Positions 44,188-52,546 of a stretch of 64,000 nt of DNA are shown here, piece by piece (position 1 is the first letter of the stretch; each line of letters starts with the position of its first letter). Source of the stretch: Microbacterium sp. Yaish 1 (lineage in GTDB: Bacteria > Actinomycetota > Actinomycetes > Actinomycetales > Microbacteriaceae); NCBI RefSeq assembly GCF_002245215.1, contig NZ_NPMR01000002.1:1281557-1345556 (forward strand), written 5' to 3'. The notes under the pieces are model-generated. The model searched no databases, was not told the DNA's origin, and was given only the letters and a program-made list of their open reading frames with translations. The translations under genes and the position numbers were made by a program.

Positions 44188-44216
44188 ACCCTAAGCCAGG
44201 GCCCGACCGCTGTCGA
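44188..44216 (-). promoter_or_regulatory. Promoter of the cysteine leader and beta-synthase/metB operon
   Basis: On the minus strand: -35 TCGACA (44216-44211), 17-base spacer, -10 TAGGGT (44193-44188). The GTG of the leader peptide begins seven bases downstream, matching the transcription start. Confidence 0.65.
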
Positions 44217-44233
44217 GGGTTCCGCTCGCCGGA

Positions 44234-45070
44234 TCAGCGCGACGTCAGCCCGCGGCGTTCGAGGGAGCGACGCATCGTGTGGCGCCCGTGCAGGCTCGCG
44301 GCATCCCGCACCCGGGCGATCGCGGCACGCAGCCAGCCCCGCGGCTCGCCCTGCGTGCGGTAGTACCCCGTGACGGCCTCCTCGTACGCGGCGATCTCGG
44401 CGTCATCCGGCAGGCGATAGATCTCGCGGTGGCGGACGACCTGCTGCGGCAGCCGCGGCTTCACCCCCGCCCGGTCATCCGGATCGGGGCGCCCGAGCAC
44501 GACGCCGAACGCCGGGAAGGCCCCGTCGGGAAGCTCGAGCACGTCGGCGATCTGCTCCGGGTGGTTTCTGACGGCGCCCACGTAGACGGCTCCCAGACCC
44601 AGCGATTCAGCGGCGACGACGGCGTTCTGGGCGGCCAGCGCCGCGTCGATGAAGCCGACGATCGTGCTCTCCATGTACTGCACGGCATCCGACGGCTCCC
44701 CCGCGCGATGCGCGAGCTCGCGCGCACGCGCCCAGTCGGCGACGAAGACGAGGAAGACGCCGCCCCGGCGGATGAAGTCCTGGTCGCCGGCGAGCTGTGC
44801 GAGGGCGTCGAGCCGCTCGGGCTCGCGCACCTCGATCACCGACCATGCCTGAAGGTTCGAGCTCGTCGAGGCCGACTGGGCGGCCGCGATGATCGCGGTC
44901 AGCGTCGCATCGTCGATCTCGCCGGGCACGAACCGCCGCACGGAGCGATGGCGGTAGAGGAGCTCCAGCACGTCGTTGCGCGGAAGGCGCTCGGGCGCGG
45001 CAGAGCCGTACCGCCGAGACCAGCCGTCGTGTGGTTCCGTCGTCACGCGGGGAACGTTACACGGCGTCAT
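44234..45070 (-). CDS. Nitroreductase-family NAD(P)H oxidoreductase
   Basis: A 278-residue FMN-binding reductase of the NfsA/Frp type: LLYRHRSVRRFVPGEIDD, AAAQSASTSSNLQAWSVIEV (FMN phosphate and ring contacts), GVFLVFVADWARA, and NAVVAAESLGLGAVYVGAVRNHP with the C-terminal AAYEEAVTGYYRTQG typical of NADPH-dependent members. It could supply reduced flavin or reduce quinones and nitro compounds. GGAG precedes the ATG at 45070. It is divergent from a flavin reductase gene. Confidence 0.87.
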   Translation of the reverse strand: MTPCNVPRVTTEPHDGWSRRYGSAAPERLPRNDVLELLYRHRSVRRFVPGEIDDATLTAIIAAAQSASTSSNLQAWSVIEVREPERLDALAQLAGDQDFIRRGGVFLVFVADWARARELAHRAGEPSDAVQYMESTIVGFIDAALAAQNAVVAAESLGLGAVYVGAVRNHPEQIADVLELPDGAFPAFGVVLGRPDPDDRAGVKPRLPQQVVRHREIYRLPDDAEIAAYEEAVTGYYRTQGEPRGWLRAAIARVRDAASLHGRHTMRRSLERRGLTSR

Positions 45071-45131
45071 CGACCGTCTCCGACGTTCACGGAACATGTG
45101 ATGGGCCGTCGTGGTTACTAACGTCGTGATC

Positions 45132-45701
45132 ATGTCGCAGCCGAACATCGACCCGTCCGCGGAGCACCCCTCCCGTCATCTGGGCGGCTCGCTGTCCGCC
45201 GATGAGTTCAAGACGCTCTTCCGCGGGCACCCCGGCGGGGTCGCCGTCATCACCGCCGACGCGGGTGACGGCCCGGTCGCGCTGACGGCGACCTCCGTCT
45301 CGTCGGTGAGCGCCGACCCGCCGCTCCTGGTGTTCTCGGTGTCGGCTCAGTCTTCCGCGTCGGCGGTGCTGTCCACCGCCGAGACCGTCGTGGTGCACCT
45401 GCTCGACGCCGACGATCTGCCGCTGGCGAAGCTCGGCGCCACGAGCGGCATCGATCGCTTCGCCGACACCTCGGCCTGGTCGCGGCTGACGACGGGGGAA
45501 CCCGTGTACCGCGGCGTGCGGGCGTGGGTCCGCTGCGCGGTCGTGTCGCGGATGGATGCCGGCGGGTCCATCGTCATCGCCGGCCACGCCCTGCAGTCGC
45601 ACGTCGAGCGCGACGTCGAGCCGGGCGGTCACGGCGATGCGCTGGTCTACCACAACCGCACGTGGCACCGTCTCAGCGACGATTCCGCCATCCGCGACTG
45701 A
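45132..45701 (+). CDS. Flavin reductase family protein
   Basis: A 189-residue FMN-binding split-barrel reductase. FKTLFRGHPGGVAVITADAG, ALTATSVSSVSADPPLLVFSVS (the conserved flavin-site T-x-S-S-x-S-x-x-P-P-L), SGIDRFADTSAW and the final VYHNRTWHRL are typical. It would use NAD(P)H to make free FMNH2 for a two-component monooxygenase; the NtaA/DmoA-type enzyme encoded 2.4 kb away lacks its own reductase and is a candidate partner. No Shine-Dalgarno is visible; TAACGT seven bases before the ATG suggests a leaderless mRNA. Confidence 0.9.
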   Translation: MSQPNIDPSAEHPSRHLGGSLSADEFKTLFRGHPGGVAVITADAGDGPVALTATSVSSVSADPPLLVFSVSAQSSASAVLSTAETVVVHLLDADDLPLAKLGATSGIDRFADTSAWSRLTTGEPVYRGVRAWVRCAVVSRMDAGGSIVIAGHALQSHVERDVEPGGHGDALVYHNRTWHRLSDDSAIRD

Positions 45702-45706
45702 TCCCG

Positions 45707-46564
45707 TCAGACGACGCCGATCGCCGCCGCCGGGCTCGCCCCCGTCGCGACGGGCCGGCCGGGGTCACGGGACCACTGGCTCCACGATCCCGCGAACACG
45801 CGCGCCCGGCCGTAGCCGGCCACCGCGAAGGCCAGCGAGGTGTGCGCCGAGGCGATACCCGAGCTGCACGTGATGACGACATCCGTGTCTTGGCCGATCC
45901 CCACCGCCGCGAGCGACGTGCGGATCTCGTCCGGACCACGCAGGAGACCGTCCGGCGCGATGTGGGCCACCGTCGGGAGGTTGAGGGCTCCGGGGATGTG
46001 CCCGCTGACGGGATCGGTGCCCACCGCCTGACCGCGGTAGTGCTGGGGGGCGCGCACGTCGAGCAGCACCCCGCGAGCGGGGGCGACGGCCGCCTCGTCG
46101 ATGGTGGCGAGACCGCCGCTTCCCTCGGGGAGCGACACATCGCCCGCCACGGCGGCGCGGTCGCTGTGCTCCAGGCGACGCCCCGACGCGACCCAGGCGC
46201 GGAAGCCGCCGTCGAGCACCCGGACGTCGAGGCCGTGACGACGCAGCAGCCACCACGCACGCGCAGCGGCGACGCCGTCGTTGTCGTCGTACGCGACGAG
46301 CCGGTCGCCGGCGCTCACGCCCCAGCGACGGGCCGCGGCCTCGAGATCGGCGCGGTCGGGCAGCGGATGCCGTCCCTGCTCGGGAACCCCGGGACGCGCG
46401 AGCTCGCGTTCCAGATCGACGTAGACGGCACCGGGCAGATGACCCAGCAGATAGTCGGGGCGTCCTTCGGCGCGATCCAGTCGCCACCGGACATCCAGCA
46501 GACGCACGGGAGCGTCCGCAGCGAGTTCGGCGGCGAGCTCGTCGACGCTCACCAGGGGGGACAT
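45707..46564 (-). CDS. Sulfurtransferase, two rhodanese domains
   Basis: A 285-residue thiosulfate/mercaptopyruvate sulfurtransferase. The first rhodanese domain is VRLLDVRWRLDRAEGRPDYLLGHLPGAVYVDLE. The second begins LLDVRAPQHYRG and holds the catalytic Cys in the loop ITCSSGIASAHTSLAF (usual consensus C-G-S-G-V-T-A). The ATG at 46564 gives family length. It transfers sulfane sulfur to an acceptor and is convergent with the flavin reductase and divergent from metY, in keeping with a sulfur region. Confidence 0.9.
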   Translation of the reverse strand: MSPLVSVDELAAELAADAPVRLLDVRWRLDRAEGRPDYLLGHLPGAVYVDLERELARPGVPEQGRHPLPDRADLEAAARRWGVSAGDRLVAYDDNDGVAAARAWWLLRRHGLDVRVLDGGFRAWVASGRRLEHSDRAAVAGDVSLPEGSGGLATIDEAAVAPARGVLLDVRAPQHYRGQAVGTDPVSGHIPGALNLPTVAHIAPDGLLRGPDEIRTSLAAVGIGQDTDVVITCSSGIASAHTSLAFAVAGYGRARVFAGSWSQWSRDPGRPVATGASPAAAIGVV

Positions 46565-46725
46565 GACCCCATGGTCGCCACGACACGATCCCGCTGTGAA
46601 CGCAGCCGAAACAGTCGGAAACGGGAGAACACAGAGCGACACACGACGGCGGCCGCGCGCTACCGCGTGACTCTGCATGACGACACGGAAGCGCCGCCGA
46701 GGCAGCCCGCCGTACTCTTCCCCCC

Positions 46726-48075
46726 ATGCCCGGTCTCGAGAACCACCCCGAATCCCTCGCCTTCGCGACGCGTCAGCTGCACGCGGGCGCCCGTGGCTTC
46801 GACGCGTACGGCTCGCGCGCGACCCCGATCTACCTGACCGCCGGCTTCGAGTTCGACGACATCGCCGACGGCGAGGGCCGCTTCGCCGACCCCGCGACGG
46901 GTTTCAGCTACACGCGCGTCGGCAATCCGACCGCGGCGGCGGCTGAGCGGCGCATCGCCGACCTCGAGGGCGGCGTCGGCGCGCTGCTCGTCGGCAGCGG
47001 CCAGGCCGCGACGACGACGGCACTGCTGACGATCCTCGAGTCGGGAGACCACATCGTCGCGGCCTCTGCGATCTACGAGGGCACGCGCGAACTGCTGCGC
47101 TCCGAGTTCGGGCGCCTCGGCATCACGACGGACTTCGTCGACGATCCGCGCGACCCCGCCGCCTGGGAGGCGGCGATCGGCCCGCGCACCCGTGCGCTCG
47201 TCGCCGAGACCATCGCGAATCCGCGCGGCGGCGTGCTGGACATCCCGGCCGTCGCCGAGGTCGCGCACCGGCACGGCATCCCGCTCGTCGTCGATTCGAC
47301 CCTCGCGACGCCGTACCTGCTGCGCCCGCTCGAACTCGGCGCCGACATCGTCATCCACTCCGCATCGAAGTTCCTGTCGGGCCACGGCACCGGCCTGGGC
47401 GGCGTCATCATCGACGGCGGACGCTTCGCCTGGGATGCCGTACCGGGCCGGTTCCGCCAGATCGCGGCCGAGACCGGGCCCGACGGCCGGACGTTCGTCG
47501 AACGCTCGGGCGAGCGCGCCTTCCTCGACACCGCGCGCCGCGTCGCGATGCGCTTCGGCCCCTCGCCCTCGCCCCTCAACGCCTTCCTGCTGCTGCAGGG
47601 CATCGAGACCCTGTCGCTGCGGGTCGAGCGCCAGTCGCAGACCGCGGCGACTCTCGCCGCCTGGCTCGAGGCCCGCCCGGAGGTCGCCGGCGTCGACTAC
47701 AGCGGACTCGCGTCGCATCCCGACCACGATCTCGCCGTACGCCTTCTGCCGGCGGGACAGGGAGCGCTGTTCTCCTTCACCCTCACCGGCGGACGGGCAG
47801 CGGCGGAGGCCTTCACCCGCAGCGTGCGGCTGTTCACCCCGATGACCCACCTCGGCGATGTGCGCTCGCTCGTGCTGCATCCGGCGACGACCACCCACGC
47901 GAGCCGCGACGACGCCGACCTCGCGCGCATCGGGGTCGGTCCGGGGCTGCTGCGCATCTCGGTCGGGCTGGAGGATGCCGGCGACCTCATCGCCGACCTC
48001 GAGCGCGGACTCGACGCCGCCCGCGCTGCGACCGGCGTCGTGCCGGAAGACCTGCCGGAAACCGTGTCGGCATGA
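46726..48075 (+). CDS. metY: O-acetylhomoserine sulfhydrylase-type PLP enzyme
   Basis: A 449-residue Cys/Met PLP enzyme of the MetY length: TRQLHAGARGFDAYGSRATPIYLTAGFEFDD, YTRVGNPTAAAAERRIADLEGG, GSGQAATTTALL and HSASKFLSGHGTGLGGVI (Lys of SASKFLSGHG binds PLP). A 60-residue insert around RFAWDAVPGRFRQI separates it from MetB types. It makes homocysteine from O-acetylhomoserine and sulfide, or methionine with methanethiol. TACTCT lies seven bases before the ATG (leaderless). The stop overlaps the monooxygenase start (ATGA). Confidence 0.9.
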   Translation: MPGLENHPESLAFATRQLHAGARGFDAYGSRATPIYLTAGFEFDDIADGEGRFADPATGFSYTRVGNPTAAAAERRIADLEGGVGALLVGSGQAATTTALLTILESGDHIVAASAIYEGTRELLRSEFGRLGITTDFVDDPRDPAAWEAAIGPRTRALVAETIANPRGGVLDIPAVAEVAHRHGIPLVVDSTLATPYLLRPLELGADIVIHSASKFLSGHGTGLGGVIIDGGRFAWDAVPGRFRQIAAETGPDGRTFVERSGERAFLDTARRVAMRFGPSPSPLNAFLLLQGIETLSLRVERQSQTAATLAAWLEARPEVAGVDYSGLASHPDHDLAVRLLPAGQGALFSFTLTGGRAAAEAFTRSVRLFTPMTHLGDVRSLVLHPATTTHASRDDADLARIGVGPGLLRISVGLEDAGDLIADLERGLDAARAATGVVPEDLPETVSA

Positions 48076-49397
48076 CGCGCACCCAGCACTTCGGGTGGTT
48101 CCTCTCGCGCGGGTTCGGGCCCCACGGCTGGGCGCGGCCGTACCAGCGGTGGAACTGGCCGTGGCAGAAGCCCGACCTCTACCAGCACTCGGCCCGCGAG
48201 CTCGAGCAGGCGGGCTTCGACTTCGTCCTCATCGAGGATGCGCTCTCGGTCGGCATCACGCCCGAGACGCTGAACCTGCGGGTGCGCAAGGCCTACGGCG
48301 GTCCCAAGCACGACCCGTGGACGCTCGCACCGTATCTGTTCGCCGCGACGCAGCACCTCGGCGTGATCCCCACGGTCAACCCGGCCGCCTGGCCGCCGTA
48401 CCTCGCCGCCCGCCAGTTCGCGTCGCTGCAGCACCTGAGCGGCAGCCGGCTGGGCCTGAACGTCGTCACCGACGTCGGGTCGGCGCATCATTTCGGCACC
48501 GAGCGCCTCGGGCACGACGCGGCGTACGACCGCGCCCAGGAATGGCTCGATGCGCTCCGCCTGCTGTGGCACAGCTGGGACGACGACGCCCTGATCGCCG
48601 ACCCCGACACGCAGATCTACGCCGACGGCTCGAAGATCCGCGCCGTCGAGCACCGGGGCGAGTACTACTCGTTCGACGGTCCCCTCAACGCCGAGCCCCT
48701 GCCCGCGGGCGACCCGATCGTCGCCTCCCCCGGCGGCTCGCCGCGCGGCATCGGCTTCGCCGGGGCGAACTCCGAGATCCAGCTCGCCCTGTCGAACCTC
48801 GATCCCGCGAGCATCCGCGCCTACCGCACCCGGGTGCGCGAGGCGGCGGTCGCGGCGGGACGGGATGCCGACGCGATCAAGACTCTCTTCGTCGTCAAGC
48901 CGATCGTCGCGAGCTCGGCCGACGAGGCCGAACGCATCGTCGAGGCGTCGCGTCATCCCGACGAGGCGACCCTCCTCGAGGTCGCCGAAGCGTGGTCGAG
49001 CGACCTCGAGACCGACCTGACGTCGCTCGTCCTCGACCGCCCGCTCGATCCCGCGATCTTCGGCGATCACGTCTCGAAGGGCACCATCCGGGGGCTGCTC
49101 GGGCGATACTCCGACTTCTCCGAGGCGCCGCTGCGCGACATCCTCGCCGGAAAGGCGCGGCTGGGACGCGTGACCGACGGCGCGGGAGGAACGGTGGGAA
49201 CCGCGGAGGAGATCGCCGACGTCATCCAGGCGCTGGGCGACGACGCCGACAACGATGGCCTGATCTTCTCGGGCGACTTCCACCCCGTGACCCTCCACCG
49301 CGCGCTCGACGAGCTCGTGCCGGTGCTGCGGCGGCGCGGCATCCTGCGCACCGAGCACACCGGTCGGGGCCTGCGCGCCGACCTCGACGCGTTCTGA
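48072..49397 (+). CDS. NtaA/DmoA-type FMN-dependent monooxygenase
   Basis: A 441-residue bacterial-luciferase-like flavin monooxygenase. HFGWFLSRGFGPHGWARPYQRWNWPW, AGFDFVLIEDALSVG, AATQHLGVIPTVNPAAWPPYLAARQFASLQHLSGSRLGLNVVTDV and AYDRAQEWLDALRLLWHSWDDDALI are typical of the NtaA/SnaA/DszA/DmoA group. Members oxidise nitrilotriacetate, dibenzothiophene sulfone or dimethylsulfide using FMNH2 from a separate reductase. Its start overlaps metY (ATGA), which argues for a sulfur substrate whose product MetY uses. The exact substrate is not readable. Confidence 0.88.
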   Translation: MTRTQHFGWFLSRGFGPHGWARPYQRWNWPWQKPDLYQHSARELEQAGFDFVLIEDALSVGITPETLNLRVRKAYGGPKHDPWTLAPYLFAATQHLGVIPTVNPAAWPPYLAARQFASLQHLSGSRLGLNVVTDVGSAHHFGTERLGHDAAYDRAQEWLDALRLLWHSWDDDALIADPDTQIYADGSKIRAVEHRGEYYSFDGPLNAEPLPAGDPIVASPGGSPRGIGFAGANSEIQLALSNLDPASIRAYRTRVREAAVAAGRDADAIKTLFVVKPIVASSADEAERIVEASRHPDEATLLEVAEAWSSDLETDLTSLVLDRPLDPAIFGDHVSKGTIRGLLGRYSDFSEAPLRDILAGKARLGRVTDGAGGTVGTAEEIADVIQALGDDADNDGLIFSGDFHPVTLHRALDELVPVLRRRGILRTEHTGRGLRADLDAF

Positions 49398-49412
49398 CCC
49401 CGACCGGCGCGC

Positions 49413-51899
49413 TCAGACGTGCGGGTGGGTGCGCTCGAGCTTGGCACCCTCGACGTCGACATCCGGCAGGATGCGGTCGAGCCACCGGGGCAGCCACCAC
49501 GCGCCGCGCCCGATGAGGTGCATGAGCGCCGGCATGAGCAGCATCCGTACGACGAGCGCGTCGACGAGGATGCCGAAGGCGAGGCCGAAGCCCATCGAGC
49601 GGATGATCGTCGCCTCGGCGAAGATGAAGCCGCCGAAGACCGACACCATGATCAGCGCGGCCGCGATGACGACCGAGCGCCCGGCGCGGAAGCCCTGCAT
49701 GACCGCCAGGCGCGCCTCGGAGCCGTGCACGAACGCCTCGCGCATCCCCGACGCGAGGAACAGCTGGTAGTCCATCGCGAGCCCGAAGAGGATGCCCACG
49801 AGGATCACCGGGAGGAAGTTCAGGATCGGGCCGGTCGTGTGCAGGCCGATGAGCTCGGCGCCCCACCCCCACTGGAAGACGGCGACGACGGCGCCGTAGG
49901 TGGCGAACAGCGACAGGATGAAACCTCCCGTCGCGATGAGGGGGACCACGAGCGAGCGGAAGACGACGATCATGATCACGAGCGAGAGCCCCACGACGAC
50001 CGCGAGGTAGATCGGCAGGATGCCGACGAGCCCCTCGGAGATGTCGATGTTGATGGCGGCCTGACCGGCGACGCCGAGCGCGTACTCGCCGTCGACCGGA
50101 GGCAGTGAGCGCAGGTCGCGCACCAGGTCCTCGGTCGCGACGCTGCTCGGCCCCTCGGTGGGGATCACCTGGAACGCGGCGATCGACCCGCTGTCGGAGA
50201 CGGCGATCGGGGCGACGGCGCTCACATGCTCGCGCCCGGCGATCGCTTCGGCCACCGCGACCTGTGCGCGCAGACGCCCGGCGTCGTCGAGGCCCTCCGG
50301 GAGGCTCGCGGTCACGAGCAGCGGCGAGTTCGCGCCGGGGCCGAAAGCGTCCTCGGTGAGCTCGAACGCACGCTGGCCGTACGACCCTTCGGGCTCGGAT
50401 GCTCCATCGGGAAGGCCCACCCGCATCGACAGTGCCGGAACCGCGAGGGCGAGCAGCAGCCCGACCGACACGACGGCGGTGGTGATCGCGCGCCAGGTCG
50501 GCATCGCGCGCGTCGGGGTCGATACGGCGTCGGGGGCTCCGACGCGGGCGCGGGCACGGCGACCGAGCACACGCATCCCGAGCAGCCCCAGGAGCGCCGG
50601 CAGCAGGGTGATCGCGATCAGCACCGCAATGGCGACGCAGACGGCTCCCGCCGTCCCCATGAGACCGAGGAACGGGATGCCGGTGATGTTGAGGGCGAGC
50701 AGGGCGACGACGACCGTCGATCCGGCGAACACGACGGCGTTGCCGGCGGTGCCGCCGGCGAGGCCGATCGACTCGTGCAGGCCGATACCGCGCAGCAGCT
50801 GCTTGCGGTGCCGGTTGAGCACGAACAGGGCGTAGTCGATCCCGACCGCGAGCCCGAGCATCACACCCAGCACGGGCGTCACCGACGCCATCTGCACGAC
50901 TCCCGACAGTGCGAGCACCCCGAGCACGCCGACGCCCACTCCGACGATGGCGGTGACGAGCGGGAGGGCGGCGGCGATGAGGCTGCCGAGCATGACGAGG
51001 AGCACCACGGCGGCGACCGCGACGCCGACGGCCTCGCCGACGCCGAGGATCTTCGGCACTCCCTGCGAGATCTCGGTCGAGAAGCCCACCTCGACGCCGT
51101 CGATCGGCTCGGCGGTGAAGTGCTCGACGACAGCGTCCTTCGCGTCCTGCGGCAGCTCGAGGCGCGGCAGGGTGAAGGCGACGTTCACGGTCGCGGTCGA
51201 GCCGTCCGGCGAGACCAGCGCGATGCCGTCGGCGAGGTCGAGCAGGCGCCCGCCGAGGTCGGCGGTCTCGGCCTGCGCCTCGAGCTCGGCCCGGCCGGAG
51301 TCGAGGGTCGCCTGCTGCCGCTCCAGCTCGGCGCGCCCGGCGTCGAGCTGGGCCTGCTGGGCGTCGAGCGCCGCGAGCTGCTGGGCGGGGGCGCCCGCAG
51401 CCTCGAGCTGGGCCCGCGCGGCGTCGAGCTGGGCCTGGCCCGCCTCGAGCTGCGCGGTCCCCTGGTCGAGCTTCTCCTGTCCGGCGTCGAGCTGGTCGCG
51501 CGCGGAGGAGATCTGAGTCTGGCCGTCGGCCAGCTGCTGGGCCTGCGCCGCTCGCTGCGCCTCGGCCTCGAACGGGTCGTTGACCGTCGCGACGTCGGGC
51601 AGATCCGTGGCGGAGGCGACGAGATCGGAGATCGCCGCGCGCTGGTCGTCGGTGAGCGCGCCGTCCTCGGCGTGGAACACGACCGTGCCCGCCGCGCCGG
51701 CGAAGTCGGGCAGCTCGTCGGCCAGCTGGTCGGTGACCTTCGATGACGCGGTCCCCGGGATGTCGAAGCTCGACGAGAGCCCGCCGAAGCCGAGCGCGAA
51801 GGCGCCGCCGGCGATACCCAGCACGGCGACCCAGGCGACGACGACGAGCCAGGCGCGGCGGGCGGCTCCCTTGCTCAGGCGGTACAGCAGCTCGGCCAT
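49413..51899 (-). CDS. MMPL-family RND transporter
   Basis: An 828-residue transporter. An N-terminal helix is followed by an extracytoplasmic domain that contains a Gln/Ala/Leu heptad coiled coil (about residues 110-215; repeats of the form LDAGQ-x-x-LD). Membrane bundles follow at 290-460 and 650-800 with the SSD-like motifs GVMLGLAVGIDYALFVLNRHR and LVGILFGLAMDYQLFLASGMREA (paired Asp-Tyr). MMPL proteins export lipids or drugs. A TetR gene upstream and a 25-bp palindrome immediately before the start indicate repression by TetR. The ATG at 51899 lies at the end of the conserved gap. Confidence 0.92.
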   Translation of the reverse strand: MAELLYRLSKGAARRAWLVVVAWVAVLGIAGGAFALGFGGLSSSFDIPGTASSKVTDQLADELPDFAGAAGTVVFHAEDGALTDDQRAAISDLVASATDLPDVATVNDPFEAEAQRAAQAQQLADGQTQISSARDQLDAGQEKLDQGTAQLEAGQAQLDAARAQLEAAGAPAQQLAALDAQQAQLDAGRAELERQQATLDSGRAELEAQAETADLGGRLLDLADGIALVSPDGSTATVNVAFTLPRLELPQDAKDAVVEHFTAEPIDGVEVGFSTEISQGVPKILGVGEAVGVAVAAVVLLVMLGSLIAAALPLVTAIVGVGVGVLGVLALSGVVQMASVTPVLGVMLGLAVGIDYALFVLNRHRKQLLRGIGLHESIGLAGGTAGNAVVFAGSTVVVALLALNITGIPFLGLMGTAGAVCVAIAVLIAITLLPALLGLLGMRVLGRRARARVGAPDAVSTPTRAMPTWRAITTAVVSVGLLLALAVPALSMRVGLPDGASEPEGSYGQRAFELTEDAFGPGANSPLLVTASLPEGLDDAGRLRAQVAVAEAIAGREHVSAVAPIAVSDSGSIAAFQVIPTEGPSSVATEDLVRDLRSLPPVDGEYALGVAGQAAINIDISEGLVGILPIYLAVVVGLSLVIMIVVFRSLVVPLIATGGFILSLFATYGAVVAVFQWGWGAELIGLHTTGPILNFLPVILVGILFGLAMDYQLFLASGMREAFVHGSEARLAVMQGFRAGRSVVIAAALIMVSVFGGFIFAEATIIRSMGFGLAFGILVDALVVRMLLMPALMHLIGRGAWWLPRWLDRILPDVDVEGAKLERTHPHV

Positions 51900-51926
51900 C
51901 GGCGACTCCTTCGGGATGCGGACGCC

Positions 51927-51951
51927 TTGACGAGACGCGACGTCTCGTCAA
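51927..51951. promoter_or_regulatory. TetR operator upstream of the MMPL transporter
   Basis: A perfect palindrome TTGACGAGACG-N3-CGTCTCGTCAA (25 bp) fills most of the 54-base gap between the tetR stop and the MMPL start. The left arm includes TTGACG, a possible -35. Placement makes the adjacent TetR the obvious binder. Confidence 0.8.
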
Positions 51952-51953
51952 CC

Positions 51954-52508
51954 CTAACCCGGTACGAGGACGTGGACGATCGCCCGGATGCTGTCGGGCG
52001 TCGGGGCAGCGCCCAGGAGCGCCTGCATCATCATCCAGCCCGCGATCGCGTCGCCGATCTCGACCGCGGCGAGAGTCGGATCGCCGTGCGCGACGACGCG
52101 CGCCCGGATGCCGCCGTCGGCGCTCAGCCGGTCGCGCATGAGCTCACCGATCGCGGCGTGCTCGGTCGCGGCCGCGACGAGCGACCGCAGCAGCAGACGC
52201 CCCTGCGGGGCGTCGAGCACGGTCCACACCCGCGACATCCACTCGGTCAGGTCGCGGCGGAGGTCCCCCGTGTCGCGCACCGCGAGCTGCTGCCGGAAGA
52301 TCATCCCTTCCAGCAGCGCTTCGGTGAGGATCGCGGCGCGAGACGGCCACCACCGATAGATCGTCTGCTTGCCGACGGCGGCGTGCCGGGCGATCGCCTC
52401 GATCGTGAGGTTCTCGTATCCGCTCTGCGCGATCAGCTCGGCCGCTGCCGTCAGCACCGCCAACCGAGCCTGTTCGCTGCGCCGCGGACCGGCCCGGTGC
52501 TCGTCCAT
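51954..52508 (-). CDS. TetR-family repressor of the MMPL transporter
   Basis: A 184-residue regulator with N-terminal HTH ARLAVLTAAAELIAQSGYENLTIEAIARHAAVGKQTIYRWWPSRAAILTEAL, the TetR signature including KQTIYRWW, and a TetR_C-like ligand domain. It is encoded directly upstream of the MMPL gene on the same strand with a 25-bp palindrome between them. TACGGT lies six bases before the ATG, so the mRNA is probably leaderless; the mirror-image element serves the divergent LuxR-type gene. Confidence 0.92.
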   Translation of the reverse strand: MDEHRAGPRRSEQARLAVLTAAAELIAQSGYENLTIEAIARHAAVGKQTIYRWWPSRAAILTEALLEGMIFRQQLAVRDTGDLRRDLTEWMSRVWTVLDAPQGRLLLRSLVAAATEHAAIGELMRDRLSADGGIRARVVAHGDPTLAAVEIGDAIAGWMMMQALLGAAPTPDSIRAIVHVLVPG

Positions 52509-52510
52509 CC

Positions 52511-52543
52511 CTCCACCGTAACGAGCCGGGCGCTACGGTGGAG
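52511..52543. promoter_or_regulatory. Symmetric divergent promoter of tetR and LuxR-type gene
   Basis: Inverted repeat CTCCACCGTA (52511-52520) and TACGGTGGAG (52534-52543). Each arm reads outward as TACGGT-GGAG followed within a few bases by a start codon, so it supplies a -10 element and a GGAG to each of two genes transcribed back to back with only 38 bases between start codons. Confidence 0.6.
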
Positions 52544-52546
52544 CCC

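Noticed and set aside
44079..44233. A SAM riboswitch before the beta-synthase/metB operon
   Set aside because: No SAM-I, SAM-II or SAM-IV core found; the Cys-codon leader explains the region better.
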